Source of the DNA: a virus
IMG/VR virus record: IMGVR_UViG_3300025704_000016
Location: 1 to 64,000 of that record
DNA length: 64,000 nt
Reading direction: 5' to 3' (one strand)
The notes beneath the pieces are model-generated. The model saw nothing but the letters and a program-made list of their open reading frames with translations, was not told the DNA's origin and searched no databases. The position numbers were made by a program, and so were the translations under genes. How positions within the stretch are numbered: position 1 is the first letter of the stretch; every line of letters begins with the position of its first letter. This document shows positions 51,429 to 59,844 of the stretch, one piece after another.

Positions 51429-53390
51429 ATGAAAAATAGCAAAGATTTATTGATTGTTGAGAGGTCCTCATCGGCACTTACGGTTGATAAGAATGAAAAC
51501 AAAGACTATGTGCTTGAGGGTATTTTTGGTCAAATAGATCAAAAGAACAGAAACAACAGAATCTATACGGAAGATGAATATGTTCCACAGATTGAGGCTC
51601 TTCAAGCAAAAATTAAGTCTTCAAAGCTTTTGGGCGAGTTAGATCACCCAACACAATTCGATACTTCTTTAAAGAACGTGTCACACATAGTAGAAGAACT
51701 TTACTATGATAAAGATACAAAAGAAGTACGTGGTAAGATCAGACTTCTAGACACAGATGCTGGTCGTCAAGCCAAAGCACTAGTCGACGCTGGTGTACCA
51801 CTTCAAATCTCGTCAAGAGCTGCAGGTGCTGTTGAATCTAACGGTAAAGTTAAGATCAAGCAGCTTTTTACTTATGACCTAGTAGCAGATCCCGGTTTCG
51901 AGAACGCTGAGCTAAAAAGAGTAAATGAGTCTTACGGCTTTAGCAACGACGAAGGACTATACATCTACGAGATGGGAGAAGTGGCTAACATTATAGAAAA
52001 CACAGACACACAAATAAAAGAAAATCAAAACATGGCAGAATTCGTAAAGGCTGAAGACTTTAACAAGTACTCACATTATCTTGCTAAAGAGATTAAGGCA
52101 ATTAAGGAGGCTATCGACGCAAAGTCTGATGAAGAAGCAGCTGGCGTTGATGAGAAAATTACTAAAGTGATTGGTCACAGCGACCATATCGCAGAAAGCG
52201 TTAACAAACTTGAAAAGTACGTTAGCTATGTGACTGAAAGGCTAGATGAGTCTATTCAGTACACCGAGCATGTTGCAGAAAAAACAGATCAAGGTATTCA
52301 ATACTCTGAAGCTCTAGCTGAAAAGTTAGACCAGTCTATTCAATACTCTGAACATGTTGCAGAAAAACTAGACGAAGGTATTCAGTATACTGAGCACGTT
52401 GCAGAAGGAGTTGCTAAGTTGAAAGACTTTGCTAACTATCTAGCTGAAGCTCACAATGAAAGCACTGTCTCAGGTGAGAACATCATTGAGTACGTTAACT
52501 ATCTAAAAGAAAACATGCAGTCAATCTCAGAATATGCTGAGTACATTGCTGAATCTATCAACGAAAACTTAGTAGTTGAAGAAGAAGGTGACGTTGAAGG
52601 TGAAGAAGCTGGCGTTGAAGGTGAAGAAGTTGTTAAGAAAGACGAAGCTGAACTTGAAGAAGTTGGAGACAACTCTGAAGAAGGTGACGTAAGTGCTGAC
52701 GGCGAAGAAGCTGGACAAGAAGCAGAAGAAGGTGCTGAAGGTGCTGCTGATGGAGTTGATGCTCCAGAAGAAGTACATTCTGAAGAAGACAAAGGTACTC
52801 AAGAAGAGGCTGATGATGAAATGCCAGAAGACGAAGGCGAAGATGGAGCTTCAGATCCATTAGAAGCTTACAAGAAAGAAGTTTCTTCTAAGTTAGACGC
52901 ACTAGTTGAAAGCGCAACTAAAGCTGAGAATGAGAATCCATCATTCTTTAGAATTGTATCTTCAACAACTCAGTCTAAATACAACGAGCTTAACGAAGCT
53001 GCAAAAACTGAAGTTAGACAAATTGTTTCTAAGAGAGGTTTCATGACAGAATCTGAGATTGTTTCTCTAATCGAAAAATCAAATATGATTGTTGAGTCTA
53101 GACAGGCACAGCCATTCGTACTAGAGGCAATGCCAGCAGAATACGCTGATGTATGGTCAAACCTTTCAGAAGCTAAGCATAATCAAATTTTAGCTCAATC
53201 TAAGTATCATAAACTAGAAACAGAATACCAAGTAAGAAACTTCTGGCAAACTAGAGATCTAAGAGAATCTGCCTCAGTAATGGAGAAGATCGAAATGATT
53301 AAAGAGTCGAAAGAAGTTGAAGAGAACAAAGGCCTTGGATACGATGTAACTGGTTACGCTGAGCAATTCAAGAAGAGATTTAACAAATAA
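51429..53390 (+). CDS. 21-22: fusion of prohead protease (gp21) and scaffold (gp22)
   Basis: 653 residues. Residues 1-~175 are a gp21-type serine protease: YVLEGIFGQIDQKNRNNRIY, LLGELDHP with candidate catalytic His73, and LQISSRAAG with Ser128/129. From about residue 200 the chain is scaffold-like: coiled coil with four 14-residue repeats (276-331), a long acidic stretch (390-475), then a helical C-domain. Many self-cleavage-type sites occur (LAE|A, IAE|S, LNE|A, LSE|A, VLE|A). T4 encodes gp21 and gp22 separately. This protease should cut all predicted payload proteins in the window. Confidence 0.85.
   Translation: MKNSKDLLIVERSSSALTVDKNENKDYVLEGIFGQIDQKNRNNRIYTEDEYVPQIEALQAKIKSSKLLGELDHPTQFDTSLKNVSHIVEELYYDKDTKEVRGKIRLLDTDAGRQAKALVDAGVPLQISSRAAGAVESNGKVKIKQLFTYDLVADPGFENAELKRVNESYGFSNDEGLYIYEMGEVANIIENTDTQIKENQNMAEFVKAEDFNKYSHYLAKEIKAIKEAIDAKSDEEAAGVDEKITKVIGHSDHIAESVNKLEKYVSYVTERLDESIQYTEHVAEKTDQGIQYSEALAEKLDQSIQYSEHVAEKLDEGIQYTEHVAEGVAKLKDFANYLAEAHNESTVSGENIIEYVNYLKENMQSISEYAEYIAESINENLVVEEEGDVEGEEAGVEGEEVVKKDEAELEEVGDNSEEGDVSADGEEAGQEAEEGAEGAADGVDAPEEVHSEEDKGTQEEADDEMPEDEGEDGASDPLEAYKKEVSSKLDALVESATKAENENPSFFRIVSSTTQSKYNELNEAAKTEVRQIVSKRGFMTESEIVSLIEKSNMIVESRQAQPFVLEAMPAEYADVWSNLSEAKHNQILAQSKYHKLETEYQVRNFWQTRDLRESASVMEKIEMIKESKEVEENKGLGYDVTGYAEQFKKRFNK
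52032..53390 (+). other. possible internal start producing scaffold alone
   Basis: In-frame ATG (residue 202, MAEFVKAED) preceded by caaataaaagaaaatcaaaa, the same A-rich context as real starts in this genome. It falls exactly at the protease/scaffold border. It would yield a 452-residue scaffold, as lambda Nu3 is made from within gene C. Confidence 0.5.
52254..52421 (+). repeat. four in-frame 42-bp repeats (14-residue coiled-coil units)
   Basis: Units read IQYTEHVAEKTDQG, IQYSEALAEKLDQS, IQYSEHVAEKLDEG and IQYTEHVAEGVAKL. Fourteen residues equal two heptads, so this is a regular coiled-coil rod in the scaffold. Each unit also holds a V/L-A-E tripeptide like a protease site. Confidence 0.9.
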
Positions 53391-53418
53391 TCTATCTGTT
53401 CATTCTATAAATTTAAGG

Positions 53419-53445
53419 GGAGAGTGTTAATTCACTCTCCTTTTT
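53419..53445 (+). terminator. intrinsic terminator before capsid gene
   Basis: Stem ggagagtg/cactctcc, 6-base loop, five T residues. Confidence 0.92.
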
Positions 53446-53474
53446 AACTCTTGCAAAAAAGCAAAAATTAAGAA

Positions 53475-53483
53475 GATATATAA
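53475..53483 (+). promoter_or_regulatory. late-type promoter element GATATATAA of the capsid gene
   Basis: GATATATAA, 51 bases before the first ATG (53526) and 87 before the second (53562). Gives the capsid gene its own transcript between two terminators. Confidence 0.7.
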
Positions 53484-53488
53484 ACTGA

Positions 53489-53532
53489 TCGACGAATAGG
53501 GCGAAAGAAGCAGAAAGCCCATCGAATGTCGA
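53489..53532 (+). promoter_or_regulatory. leader hairpin covering the first capsid ATG
   Basis: tcgac (53489-53493) can pair with gtcga (53528-53532) and gggc (53499-53502) with gccc (53517-53520). The first ATG (53526-53528) lies in the closing part of this stem-loop. It may favour the second ATG at 53562 or stabilise the mRNA. Confidence 0.4.
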
Positions 53533-55037
53533 ATAAACAAATAAAAAAAGATCATTCAAAAATGGCAAATTTAATTAACGAAGCTGAGATCAGAAACACT
53601 TGGGCTCCTATCATTGAGGAAGCTACAGGTATTACTGAATCTAACAAGCTTGCATGGATGTCTGAGTACTGCCACAATCACAAGCTGTACGAAGACGCAA
53701 ACATTATGGCACTTAACCCAGGTATGAACTTAGCTGGTATGGGCGCAGTATCTTTCCCAGCTAACGGTAGCACAGCTAACGTAGGTGGTTCAGGTGCAAA
53801 CGGCTCAGGTGACAAAGCTCCAACATTGCTTCCTTTAGCAATGCAGGTTGCTGCTCAAACTATCGGTCTAGACTTAGTACCAGTAGTACCAATGGCAGGT
53901 CCAATGGGATTACTTTCTTACTTAGACTACACTTACGAAGGTGGTGTTGCTAACGCTATCGCTAACGGTGCTGACGGTACTGTAGCTCCAACTTACGTAA
54001 AAGCTTCAGGTGCTGGAACTGCAGACATCACTGCTACTTCTACAAATGGTGCCTACGAATTCGTAGGAACTTCAAGAATTGACGGTAAGTCAATCTTTAA
54101 AGTAGGTACTATCGTAGATGCAACTGTAGCTGCTGATTTAGAAGCTGCTGGTGCTGATGGTGATTCTGTTGAACTAGTAAAAGCTATGGAAGATCACATC
54201 CCAGGATTTACTGGTGATGCTGATTCAGACGGTAACGCTCTTCCTTTCTCAAGAGAAAAAGGTGAGTCAACTAGAGACAAGCTAATGGGCTTAAGCCTAT
54301 TCAGCAAGTCAGTTGCTGCTGAAACTTTCCAAGTTGCTGCTGGTGTAACTAGAGAGCAAGTACAAGACCTAAAACAATTCGGTGTTGATGCTGTTGCTCA
54401 AGTAGAAGCAGTATTAACTAACGAATTGACTCAGTCTATCAACGACTACATCTTGAAGTCAATGAGAAATCTTGCAGCTACTAACATAACTGAAAACCCA
54501 TTCTCAGCTGCTATCGACCTATCTCCAACTACCAACTATGGTGGTGAGACAAGAGGTGAAGCACACAGAAGAATTTTAACTAACGTTCTTGCTGCTGCTA
54601 ACTTTATCGCTAACAAAGGTAGAAGAGGTGCTGGTAACTTCGCAGTAGTTGATGCTAAAATCGCTTCAGCTCTACAAGGTATCGCAGGTTTCGTACCTAA
54701 CCCAATGGCTAACACGTTCAACCAAGTTGCAGGTGCAATCTACCCAGTAGGTTCTGTAGCAGGTATCAACGTTTACACTGACCCTAGACTTCCTTTCAAC
54801 GGAGGTTACCTAGGTGATTCTGCTGGTACACACAGAATCCTAGTAGGTAGAAAAGGTGACGGTAACTCAGCTGGTCTAGTATTCATGCCTTACCTAATGG
54901 CTGAATCAGTACAAACAATTGCTGAAGGAACTATGGCTCCTAAAGTAGCTGTTAAGTCTAGATTCGCATTGGTTGAAGCTGGATTCCACCCAGAAACTCA
55001 ATACGTTGAGTTCAAAGTTGAAAACGTTGAACTATAA
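53526..55037 (+). CDS. 23: major capsid protein gp23
   Basis: 503 residues (T4 gp23 521). Location after the protease/scaffold, its own promoter and terminators, and strongly biased codons fit the major head protein. The N-terminal propeptide carries prohead-protease-like sites INE19|A, IEE32|A and ITE38|S, counterparts of the T4 gp23 cut at residue 65. HK97-type content follows: LLPLAMQVAAQTIGLDLVPVVPM (N-arm/E-loop border), a Gly/Ala-rich central region and KSRFALVEAGFHPETQYVEFKVENVEL at the C-terminus. Start may be 53562 (MANLINEAE), giving 491 residues. No separate vertex protein gp24 is seen in the window. Confidence 0.92.
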   Translation: MSNKQIKKDHSKMANLINEAEIRNTWAPIIEEATGITESNKLAWMSEYCHNHKLYEDANIMALNPGMNLAGMGAVSFPANGSTANVGGSGANGSGDKAPTLLPLAMQVAAQTIGLDLVPVVPMAGPMGLLSYLDYTYEGGVANAIANGADGTVAPTYVKASGAGTADITATSTNGAYEFVGTSRIDGKSIFKVGTIVDATVAADLEAAGADGDSVELVKAMEDHIPGFTGDADSDGNALPFSREKGESTRDKLMGLSLFSKSVAAETFQVAAGVTREQVQDLKQFGVDAVAQVEAVLTNELTQSINDYILKSMRNLAATNITENPFSAAIDLSPTTNYGGETRGEAHRRILTNVLAAANFIANKGRRGAGNFAVVDAKIASALQGIAGFVPNPMANTFNQVAGAIYPVGSVAGINVYTDPRLPFNGGYLGDSAGTHRILVGRKGDGNSAGLVFMPYLMAESVQTIAEGTMAPKVAVKSRFALVEAGFHPETQYVEFKVENVEL

Positions 55038-55065
55038 TCTTTAACTAGATAACACGTTTATATAA

Positions 55066-55096
55066 GAGAGGCTCTCATTTGAGGGCCTCTTTTTTG
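55066..55096 (+). terminator. intrinsic terminator after capsid gene
   Basis: Stem agaggc/gcctct extended by ctc/gag inside, followed by a run of six T residues. Confidence 0.85.
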
Positions 55097-55109
55097 TTTA
55101 TAGAAGTCT

Positions 55110-55118
55110 GATATATAG
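55110..55118 (+). promoter_or_regulatory. late-type promoter element GATATATAG
   Basis: GATATATAG, 36 bases before the ATG at 55146. Confidence 0.62.
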
Positions 55119-55145
55119 TCTATAGCTACTTAAAAAATACAAGTT

Positions 55146-56966
55146 ATGATGAAATTTAAAACTAGAATAAAAATGTTTGAAGACTTTGAGGCTACTAAAG
55201 TGGATCAAAGTGTTTCTACTAATGCTACAGTAAAAAAAGAAACTACTGAAGTTACAGTAGATGCTAAACCAAGTAATTCAGATACTTCAAGATCTGAAAT
55301 TATTCAAGATGTAGACAATATCATTGATAATCTAGCAAAGCTTTCAGATAGAATGGAAGAAGAGATCATGATAGAAGTTGACTCCATTATTGAAGAGGCT
55401 CTTCTACAACCTATTTACGAGAATAAGTTTTTTGAAGAGATGATGAAGACTTTTAAGTCTATGAAAAGCTTTGCAAAGCTAACTGTAGCTTGGCCAAAAA
55501 TATATAAGTCTCAATTGAAACAGGAACTTGCTAATCTTGAAGCAGAAACTCAATTTGGGGCACAAAAAAATGAGAAGATTGACCAGCTACTTAAAAAAGT
55601 TGAAGCTAAGTTTGACGCTAAGAAGGCTAAAGTCAAAGATTTAGATATTCCTGGTGAAAAGAAAAGAGAGCAAAGAGCTCAAATTGATGCAGCTTTCTCA
55701 GAACAGAAGGACGCTATTAAAGCAAAAATATCTAAGAAGTTAGATGCTCAACTTGAACAGGTTAAAGCAAAGGGTGCTAAAAAATTACAAGACATTCAAG
55801 CAAAACTTAGTGATTTTGAAAACTCTAATAAAATTGAAGCAGAACTAGTCAATAAAAGATGGACTACAAACAAAGGCGATATAAAAGCCGATTTGGATCA
55901 AAAACATATCATGGACAAAACTGAAGTTCAGCTTAAGTATGATGATTCAGATAATCCTGACTATGCTAAAAAATTAAAAGAAAGAGCTGCTAAAGAAGCT
56001 GCAGAAGAGAATAAGAAGGCTCAAGAGAAGAACGCAGAAAGAGAAGCAGAATTTAAAGAATTAGAGGCGGAATCAGCAAAAAGAGCGGAGGCTGGTTCAG
56101 AAAAAGAGAAGGAAGCTAATGCAAAGCTAAAAGCACTCTATTCTACGTCTAACGTTCTTATCAACGCACTTAAAGGTGCTGATGCTGAAGATCCATCTGA
56201 TGATCAAGTAGAGGCTATTAAGAAAGCAAAGAAAGACTATAATGCCGCTAAAGGTGCAATCTCAGCCAATACATTCATTGACGGTGGTGTTGCTAAAGAA
56301 GAAACAGAAGCACAAGGTATTTTAGACGATATTACTGGTAGTATTGAAAGTGCTCTAGACGAATATAGTGATAAAATGGCACTTGCAGATTCTAAGAAGA
56401 CTAAATCTGAAGAAGCTATTGAAGCTGCAGAAACTGCAGTGGATGATGCTAAAAATGAACTAGACCTAGTTAAGGATAACGGTAGTGAAGAAGACATTAA
56501 AGCAGCTCAAGAAAAACTATGGACTGCACAAATAGCAGAACAAAAAGCTAGAAAAGCTCAAGCTGAAGCTGGTGGTGAAGATGTCTCTAAATTCGATGCT
56601 AAAATCAAAGAATTAGAAGATAATATTAAAGGTGGTTCGGGTGAATCAAAAGACGATGAATCAAAAGAACCTACCCAAGAAGAACTTGACGCAGCAGACA
56701 AAGGTGTTTCAGATGCTAAAGCATCATATGATGAAGTTAAAGATGGTGATGATGAAAAAGCTAAGCTTCAGGCCGAAATTAAAGTTAAACAGGCTCAACA
56801 GAAGAGAGCAAAACTTAAAGACAATGATGAACTTTACCAAGGCTTAGTGGATGATATTGGTGAGCTGATGAAGAAGATACAAGCTCTAGGTGAATCTTTA
56901 GATATTAAAGAAAAACCTGCATTCAAATCAGCATCCATTACCGATAAATTCAGAGTTTTAATGTAA
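55146..56966 (+). CDS. long coiled-coil late protein, head-payload or head-associated candidate
   Basis: 606 residues, extremely charged, Ala/Glu/Lys-rich. The N-terminus MMKFKTRIKMFEDFEATK is a relaxed version of the targeting motif. Residues ~90-330 and ~400-570 are long predicted coiled coils; a Gly-Ser-Asp linker lies near 500. Only a few protease-like sites are visible. It has its own late promoter directly after the capsid gene. It abuts the minus-strand gene tail to tail with no gap. Role unknown; an internal-head or accessory structural protein is inferred. Confidence 0.6.
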   Translation: MMKFKTRIKMFEDFEATKVDQSVSTNATVKKETTEVTVDAKPSNSDTSRSEIIQDVDNIIDNLAKLSDRMEEEIMIEVDSIIEEALLQPIYENKFFEEMMKTFKSMKSFAKLTVAWPKIYKSQLKQELANLEAETQFGAQKNEKIDQLLKKVEAKFDAKKAKVKDLDIPGEKKREQRAQIDAAFSEQKDAIKAKISKKLDAQLEQVKAKGAKKLQDIQAKLSDFENSNKIEAELVNKRWTTNKGDIKADLDQKHIMDKTEVQLKYDDSDNPDYAKKLKERAAKEAAEENKKAQEKNAEREAEFKELEAESAKRAEAGSEKEKEANAKLKALYSTSNVLINALKGADAEDPSDDQVEAIKKAKKDYNAAKGAISANTFIDGGVAKEETEAQGILDDITGSIESALDEYSDKMALADSKKTKSEEAIEAAETAVDDAKNELDLVKDNGSEEDIKAAQEKLWTAQIAEQKARKAQAEAGGEDVSKFDAKIKELEDNIKGGSGESKDDESKEPTQEELDAADKGVSDAKASYDEVKDGDDEKAKLQAEIKVKQAQQKRAKLKDNDELYQGLVDDIGELMKKIQALGESLDIKEKPAFKSASITDKFRVLM

Positions 56967-57476
56967 TCAAAGACGACGCTTAGCATTCTTCTTTGCAAGA
57001 TCTAGGAACTCCTGTCTCTCATTGAGCAGGAGTTCTTTACATTTACGGCGAAACTCAATTGAACTCTTAAGAATCCTGCTGTCGACCATTGGAGCCTTTA
57101 AGACATCATGGTATTCTGGGTGGACAAAGTTCTCAAGATCAAAATTCATAAACTTAGACTTGATTGGTTTGCCGCTGATGGCACATAACCAATTAACTGT
57201 GTTGACACTCTCTTTAAACGTGTTAATGTCCACAGGGCGCTCAGATTGCCAATCAAAGTATGTTTTGTATGCAGTACTATCCTTTGTGCTGACTTTCTGC
57301 ATTCTAAGGACGCAGTGAATAAACTGGTCATCACCAGACCACTTCTTGATATGACGGTTTTCAACCAAGAATCTACGGTGCTTTTTCTGAAGAGGCTTCA
57401 GTTTAATACCATATCGGTTGATTGGATAACTACCACCGGTTCTCTCAATTCTAATGTCAGCGTAAGATCTAGCCAT
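56967..57476 (-). CDS. hypothetical protein, only minus-strand gene
   Basis: 169 residues, very basic. Begins MARSYADIRIERTGGSYPINRYGIKLKPL and ends in a Lys/Arg-rich helix (KKNAKRRL). The conserved-looking NFDLENFVHPEYHDVLK segment is near residue 115. Family not recognised. It converges on the coiled-coil gene with stop codons back to back and diverges from gp44. Its promoter should lie in the 62-base region to its right, where the minus strand reads TACTTTTG, a fit to TAnnTTTG. Codon use is similar to its neighbours, so there is no sign of recent import. Confidence 0.6.
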   Translation of the reverse strand: MARSYADIRIERTGGSYPINRYGIKLKPLQKKHRRFLVENRHIKKWSGDDQFIHCVLRMQKVSTKDSTAYKTYFDWQSERPVDINTFKESVNTVNWLCAISGKPIKSKFMNFDLENFVHPEYHDVLKAPMVDSRILKSSIEFRRKCKELLLNERQEFLDLAKKNAKRRL

Positions 57477-57538
57477 ATATACTATCTATCAGTGAAACTA
57501 AGAGGCCAGCTTTCATATAAGATACAAAAGTAACTTAT

Positions 57539-58495
57539 ATGCAGTCAATAAACCAGCTCTTCACAGAGAAGTATCGTCCAAAAGATTTAAGCGAGTTGAT
57601 CTTACCAGATCGTGTAATGAATAAGTTTAAAGATGGCCTAGTTCAGAATATGCTGTTTGCAGGCAGTCCTGGAACTGGTAAAACATCAGCAGCTAAAGCA
57701 ATCGTCAATCAATTTGAATTGCCTTATCTCTATATTAACGCATCAACAGATACTTCGGTTGACGTGATTAGAACTAGAATCACTGACTTCTGTTCAACGG
57801 TTTCAATTATGGACAAACCGGGCAGCTTTAAAGTTGTAATCCTAGATGAGGTTGACGGTGTATCGGATCAGTTCTTTAAAGCACTGCGTGCAACAATGGA
57901 GATATTTGCAAGTAACAGCCGCTTTATTGCAACATGTAACTACATCAATAAATTACCAGATCCAATCTTAAGCAGATTTGAAGTAATTAACTTTGACTTT
58001 GACAAGGAAGAAGAGGCTGAATTGACTAAGAAATATATCAAGCGTGTTTATAATATCTGTAACCAAGAAGAGATGACAATTGAAAAACCAGCATTAGTTG
58101 AGTTTGTACGTCGTAACTTCCCAGATCTAAGAAGCACCTTGAATAAGCTACAGGGCTATAAAACACAAGGTACAAACCATATTACTGAAGCAGAAGTTAA
58201 ACGCTTCAACTCAGTCTATAAAGATGTTTTTGATCTAATCTTTAACGAGACAGATCCAGCTAAGAACTATCAGCTCTTGGTAAGCAATTACGCTTCAAAG
58301 ACAGATGACATCTTACAGACACTAGGCGATGACTTTGTCGAATATATAAAACAAGAAAGATCTCAAAGCGTAAAACATATACCACAGATCATTATTACAG
58401 TGGCTAAGCACCAAGCACAAAGAGTCCATGTAATCGATCCTGTTGTAACCATGTTAAGCTGTGTATATGAGATCCAGACTATTGTAAGAGAATAA
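57539..58495 (+). CDS. 44: clamp loader large subunit gp44
   Basis: 318 residues (T4 gp44 319). AAA+ motor with Walker A GSPGTGKT (42-49), Walker B VVILDEVDG (DEVD 103-106), sensor 1 FIATCNYINKL and an SRF (145-147) in place of the usual SRC of clamp loaders. It opens the gp45 clamp and loads it on primed DNA. In T4, 44 lies between 45 and 62; here it is 21 kb from the clamp gene. Confidence 0.93.
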   Translation: MQSINQLFTEKYRPKDLSELILPDRVMNKFKDGLVQNMLFAGSPGTGKTSAAKAIVNQFELPYLYINASTDTSVDVIRTRITDFCSTVSIMDKPGSFKVVILDEVDGVSDQFFKALRATMEIFASNSRFIATCNYINKLPDPILSRFEVINFDFDKEEEAELTKKYIKRVYNICNQEEMTIEKPALVEFVRRNFPDLRSTLNKLQGYKTQGTNHITEAEVKRFNSVYKDVFDLIFNETDPAKNYQLLVSNYASKTDDILQTLGDDFVEYIKQERSQSVKHIPQIIITVAKHQAQRVHVIDPVVTMLSCVYEIQTIVRE

Positions 58496-58538
58496 CAAGA
58501 TTTTTGTAAAATAATTTTTCAGTGTCAAATATTTTTAT

Positions 58539-58546
58539 TATATTTG
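58539..58546 (+). promoter_or_regulatory. host-like promoter TATATTTG before RNase H gene
   Basis: TATATTTG fits the Bacteroidota -7 element TAnnTTTG; the surrounding tttattatatttgtactgta nearly equals the sequence at 26.45 kb. 24 bases before the ATG at 58570. Confidence 0.5.
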
Positions 58547-58569
58547 TACTGTACGTAAAAGATAACAAT

Positions 58570-59844
58570 ATGAAGGTGGGAAAACATACACTATTAATAG
58601 ACGGCAACTACTTTGTCTTTAGCCGCCTTTTTGTTCTGCCTAAACCTAAGAGCGGTATGCTTCTAGGTGATGATAAACAAAAAGCACAGTTTATGCGTAA
58701 ACTGTCAATTGACTTTGCATCTGAGATGCGCAAGCTTAAATGTTTTGTGGATGACGTTGTCATTGCAGTTGACTCTAAGTCTTGGCGTAAAGACCTATAC
58801 CCAGAAGCAGAATACAAAGGTACTAGAAAACAAAAGAGTGATGTAGACTGGACTGCAGTTTACTCAATTTATGAAGAATTCCAAAAGATCATGCAAGAGC
58901 ATGGTGTAACAGTACATCAGATCAGCGGTGCTGAAGCAGATGATGTTCTCTTTGGTTGGTCAACAATGCTGAACGATCGCGGCAAAAGCTGTATCGTTTG
59001 GACTGGTGACCGTGACTTAATCCAATTAGTTAATCATTCAACTGCAAACGACGCACATACAATCTGGTACTATAACACTAAGAGAACTCTGTATGCATAT
59101 CCTGGTTTTGTTGAAGACATGGAAAAGTCTGCAGCACAGAAAATGGATAGAGACGACATGTTATTCAACATGGGCGGTCAGCATATGCTTAGAGACGACT
59201 ATCAGACTAGAATCTTAGACTGGGTAAAAGAAAATAAAGTTACAATTGAAGAAGTTGACTGTGATCGTTTTATCTTTACTAAGATGCTTGTAGGTGACAA
59301 GTCGGATAACATCCAGTCAGTTGTGACTTGGCAGAAAGAGATGAAGAATGGTAAGTTGAGAACTTACTCAATTACTGATAAAATGGCTGATAAGATCTAC
59401 GATCAGTTTACAAAAGAACATGCAGATTTTACAATTGACTATCTTTTTTCTACAGAGCACAAAGACGCATTATCCGATATTATCTACAGAGTTGTCGGCC
59501 ACAGTAATACAAACTTGATTAAGGCTAGTCTGACTAAGAATATTGCGTTAATGCTACTACACACTAGAACTATCCCAGATGCAATTCAAAAAGCTATCTT
59601 TGCAGCTATTGAAACTGACTGGGAAGGTGCTTTAAATAACGTGGAAACACTGCTTGAGATGGATAAGATCTTAGCAGGTACCGATTGGCTAGAGAAGAAG
59701 CATAACGCTGGCCCAGATGCATTTGCAGGTATGGACATTCCAGAAGAAGAGCCGGTAAAGCCAATGAAACTGGTCGGTAAAAAGAGCACGGACAGAGAAA
59801 CAAAAACAACACCTAAGACTAAAAACTTAAACAACTTATTCTAA
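58570..59844 (+). CDS. rnh: RNase H / FEN1-type 5'-3' exonuclease
   Basis: 424 residues from ATG 58570. Flap-nuclease acidic residues: Asp11 (LLIDGNYF), GAEADD (Glu122, Asp124, Asp125), TGDRDL (Asp147, Asp149) and VGDKSDN, in the T4 RNase H order. It removes lagging-strand RNA primers. It is ~120 residues longer than T4 RNase H (305), with a Pro/Lys-rich C-terminal extension ending LNNLF, another possible clamp-binding tail. Overlaps the next small gene by one base. Confidence 0.85.
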   Translation: MKVGKHTLLIDGNYFVFSRLFVLPKPKSGMLLGDDKQKAQFMRKLSIDFASEMRKLKCFVDDVVIAVDSKSWRKDLYPEAEYKGTRKQKSDVDWTAVYSIYEEFQKIMQEHGVTVHQISGAEADDVLFGWSTMLNDRGKSCIVWTGDRDLIQLVNHSTANDAHTIWYYNTKRTLYAYPGFVEDMEKSAAQKMDRDDMLFNMGGQHMLRDDYQTRILDWVKENKVTIEEVDCDRFIFTKMLVGDKSDNIQSVVTWQKEMKNGKLRTYSITDKMADKIYDQFTKEHADFTIDYLFSTEHKDALSDIIYRVVGHSNTNLIKASLTKNIALMLLHTRTIPDAIQKAIFAAIETDWEGALNNVETLLEMDKILAGTDWLEKKHNAGPDAFAGMDIPEEEPVKPMKLVGKKSTDRETKTTPKTKNLNNLF

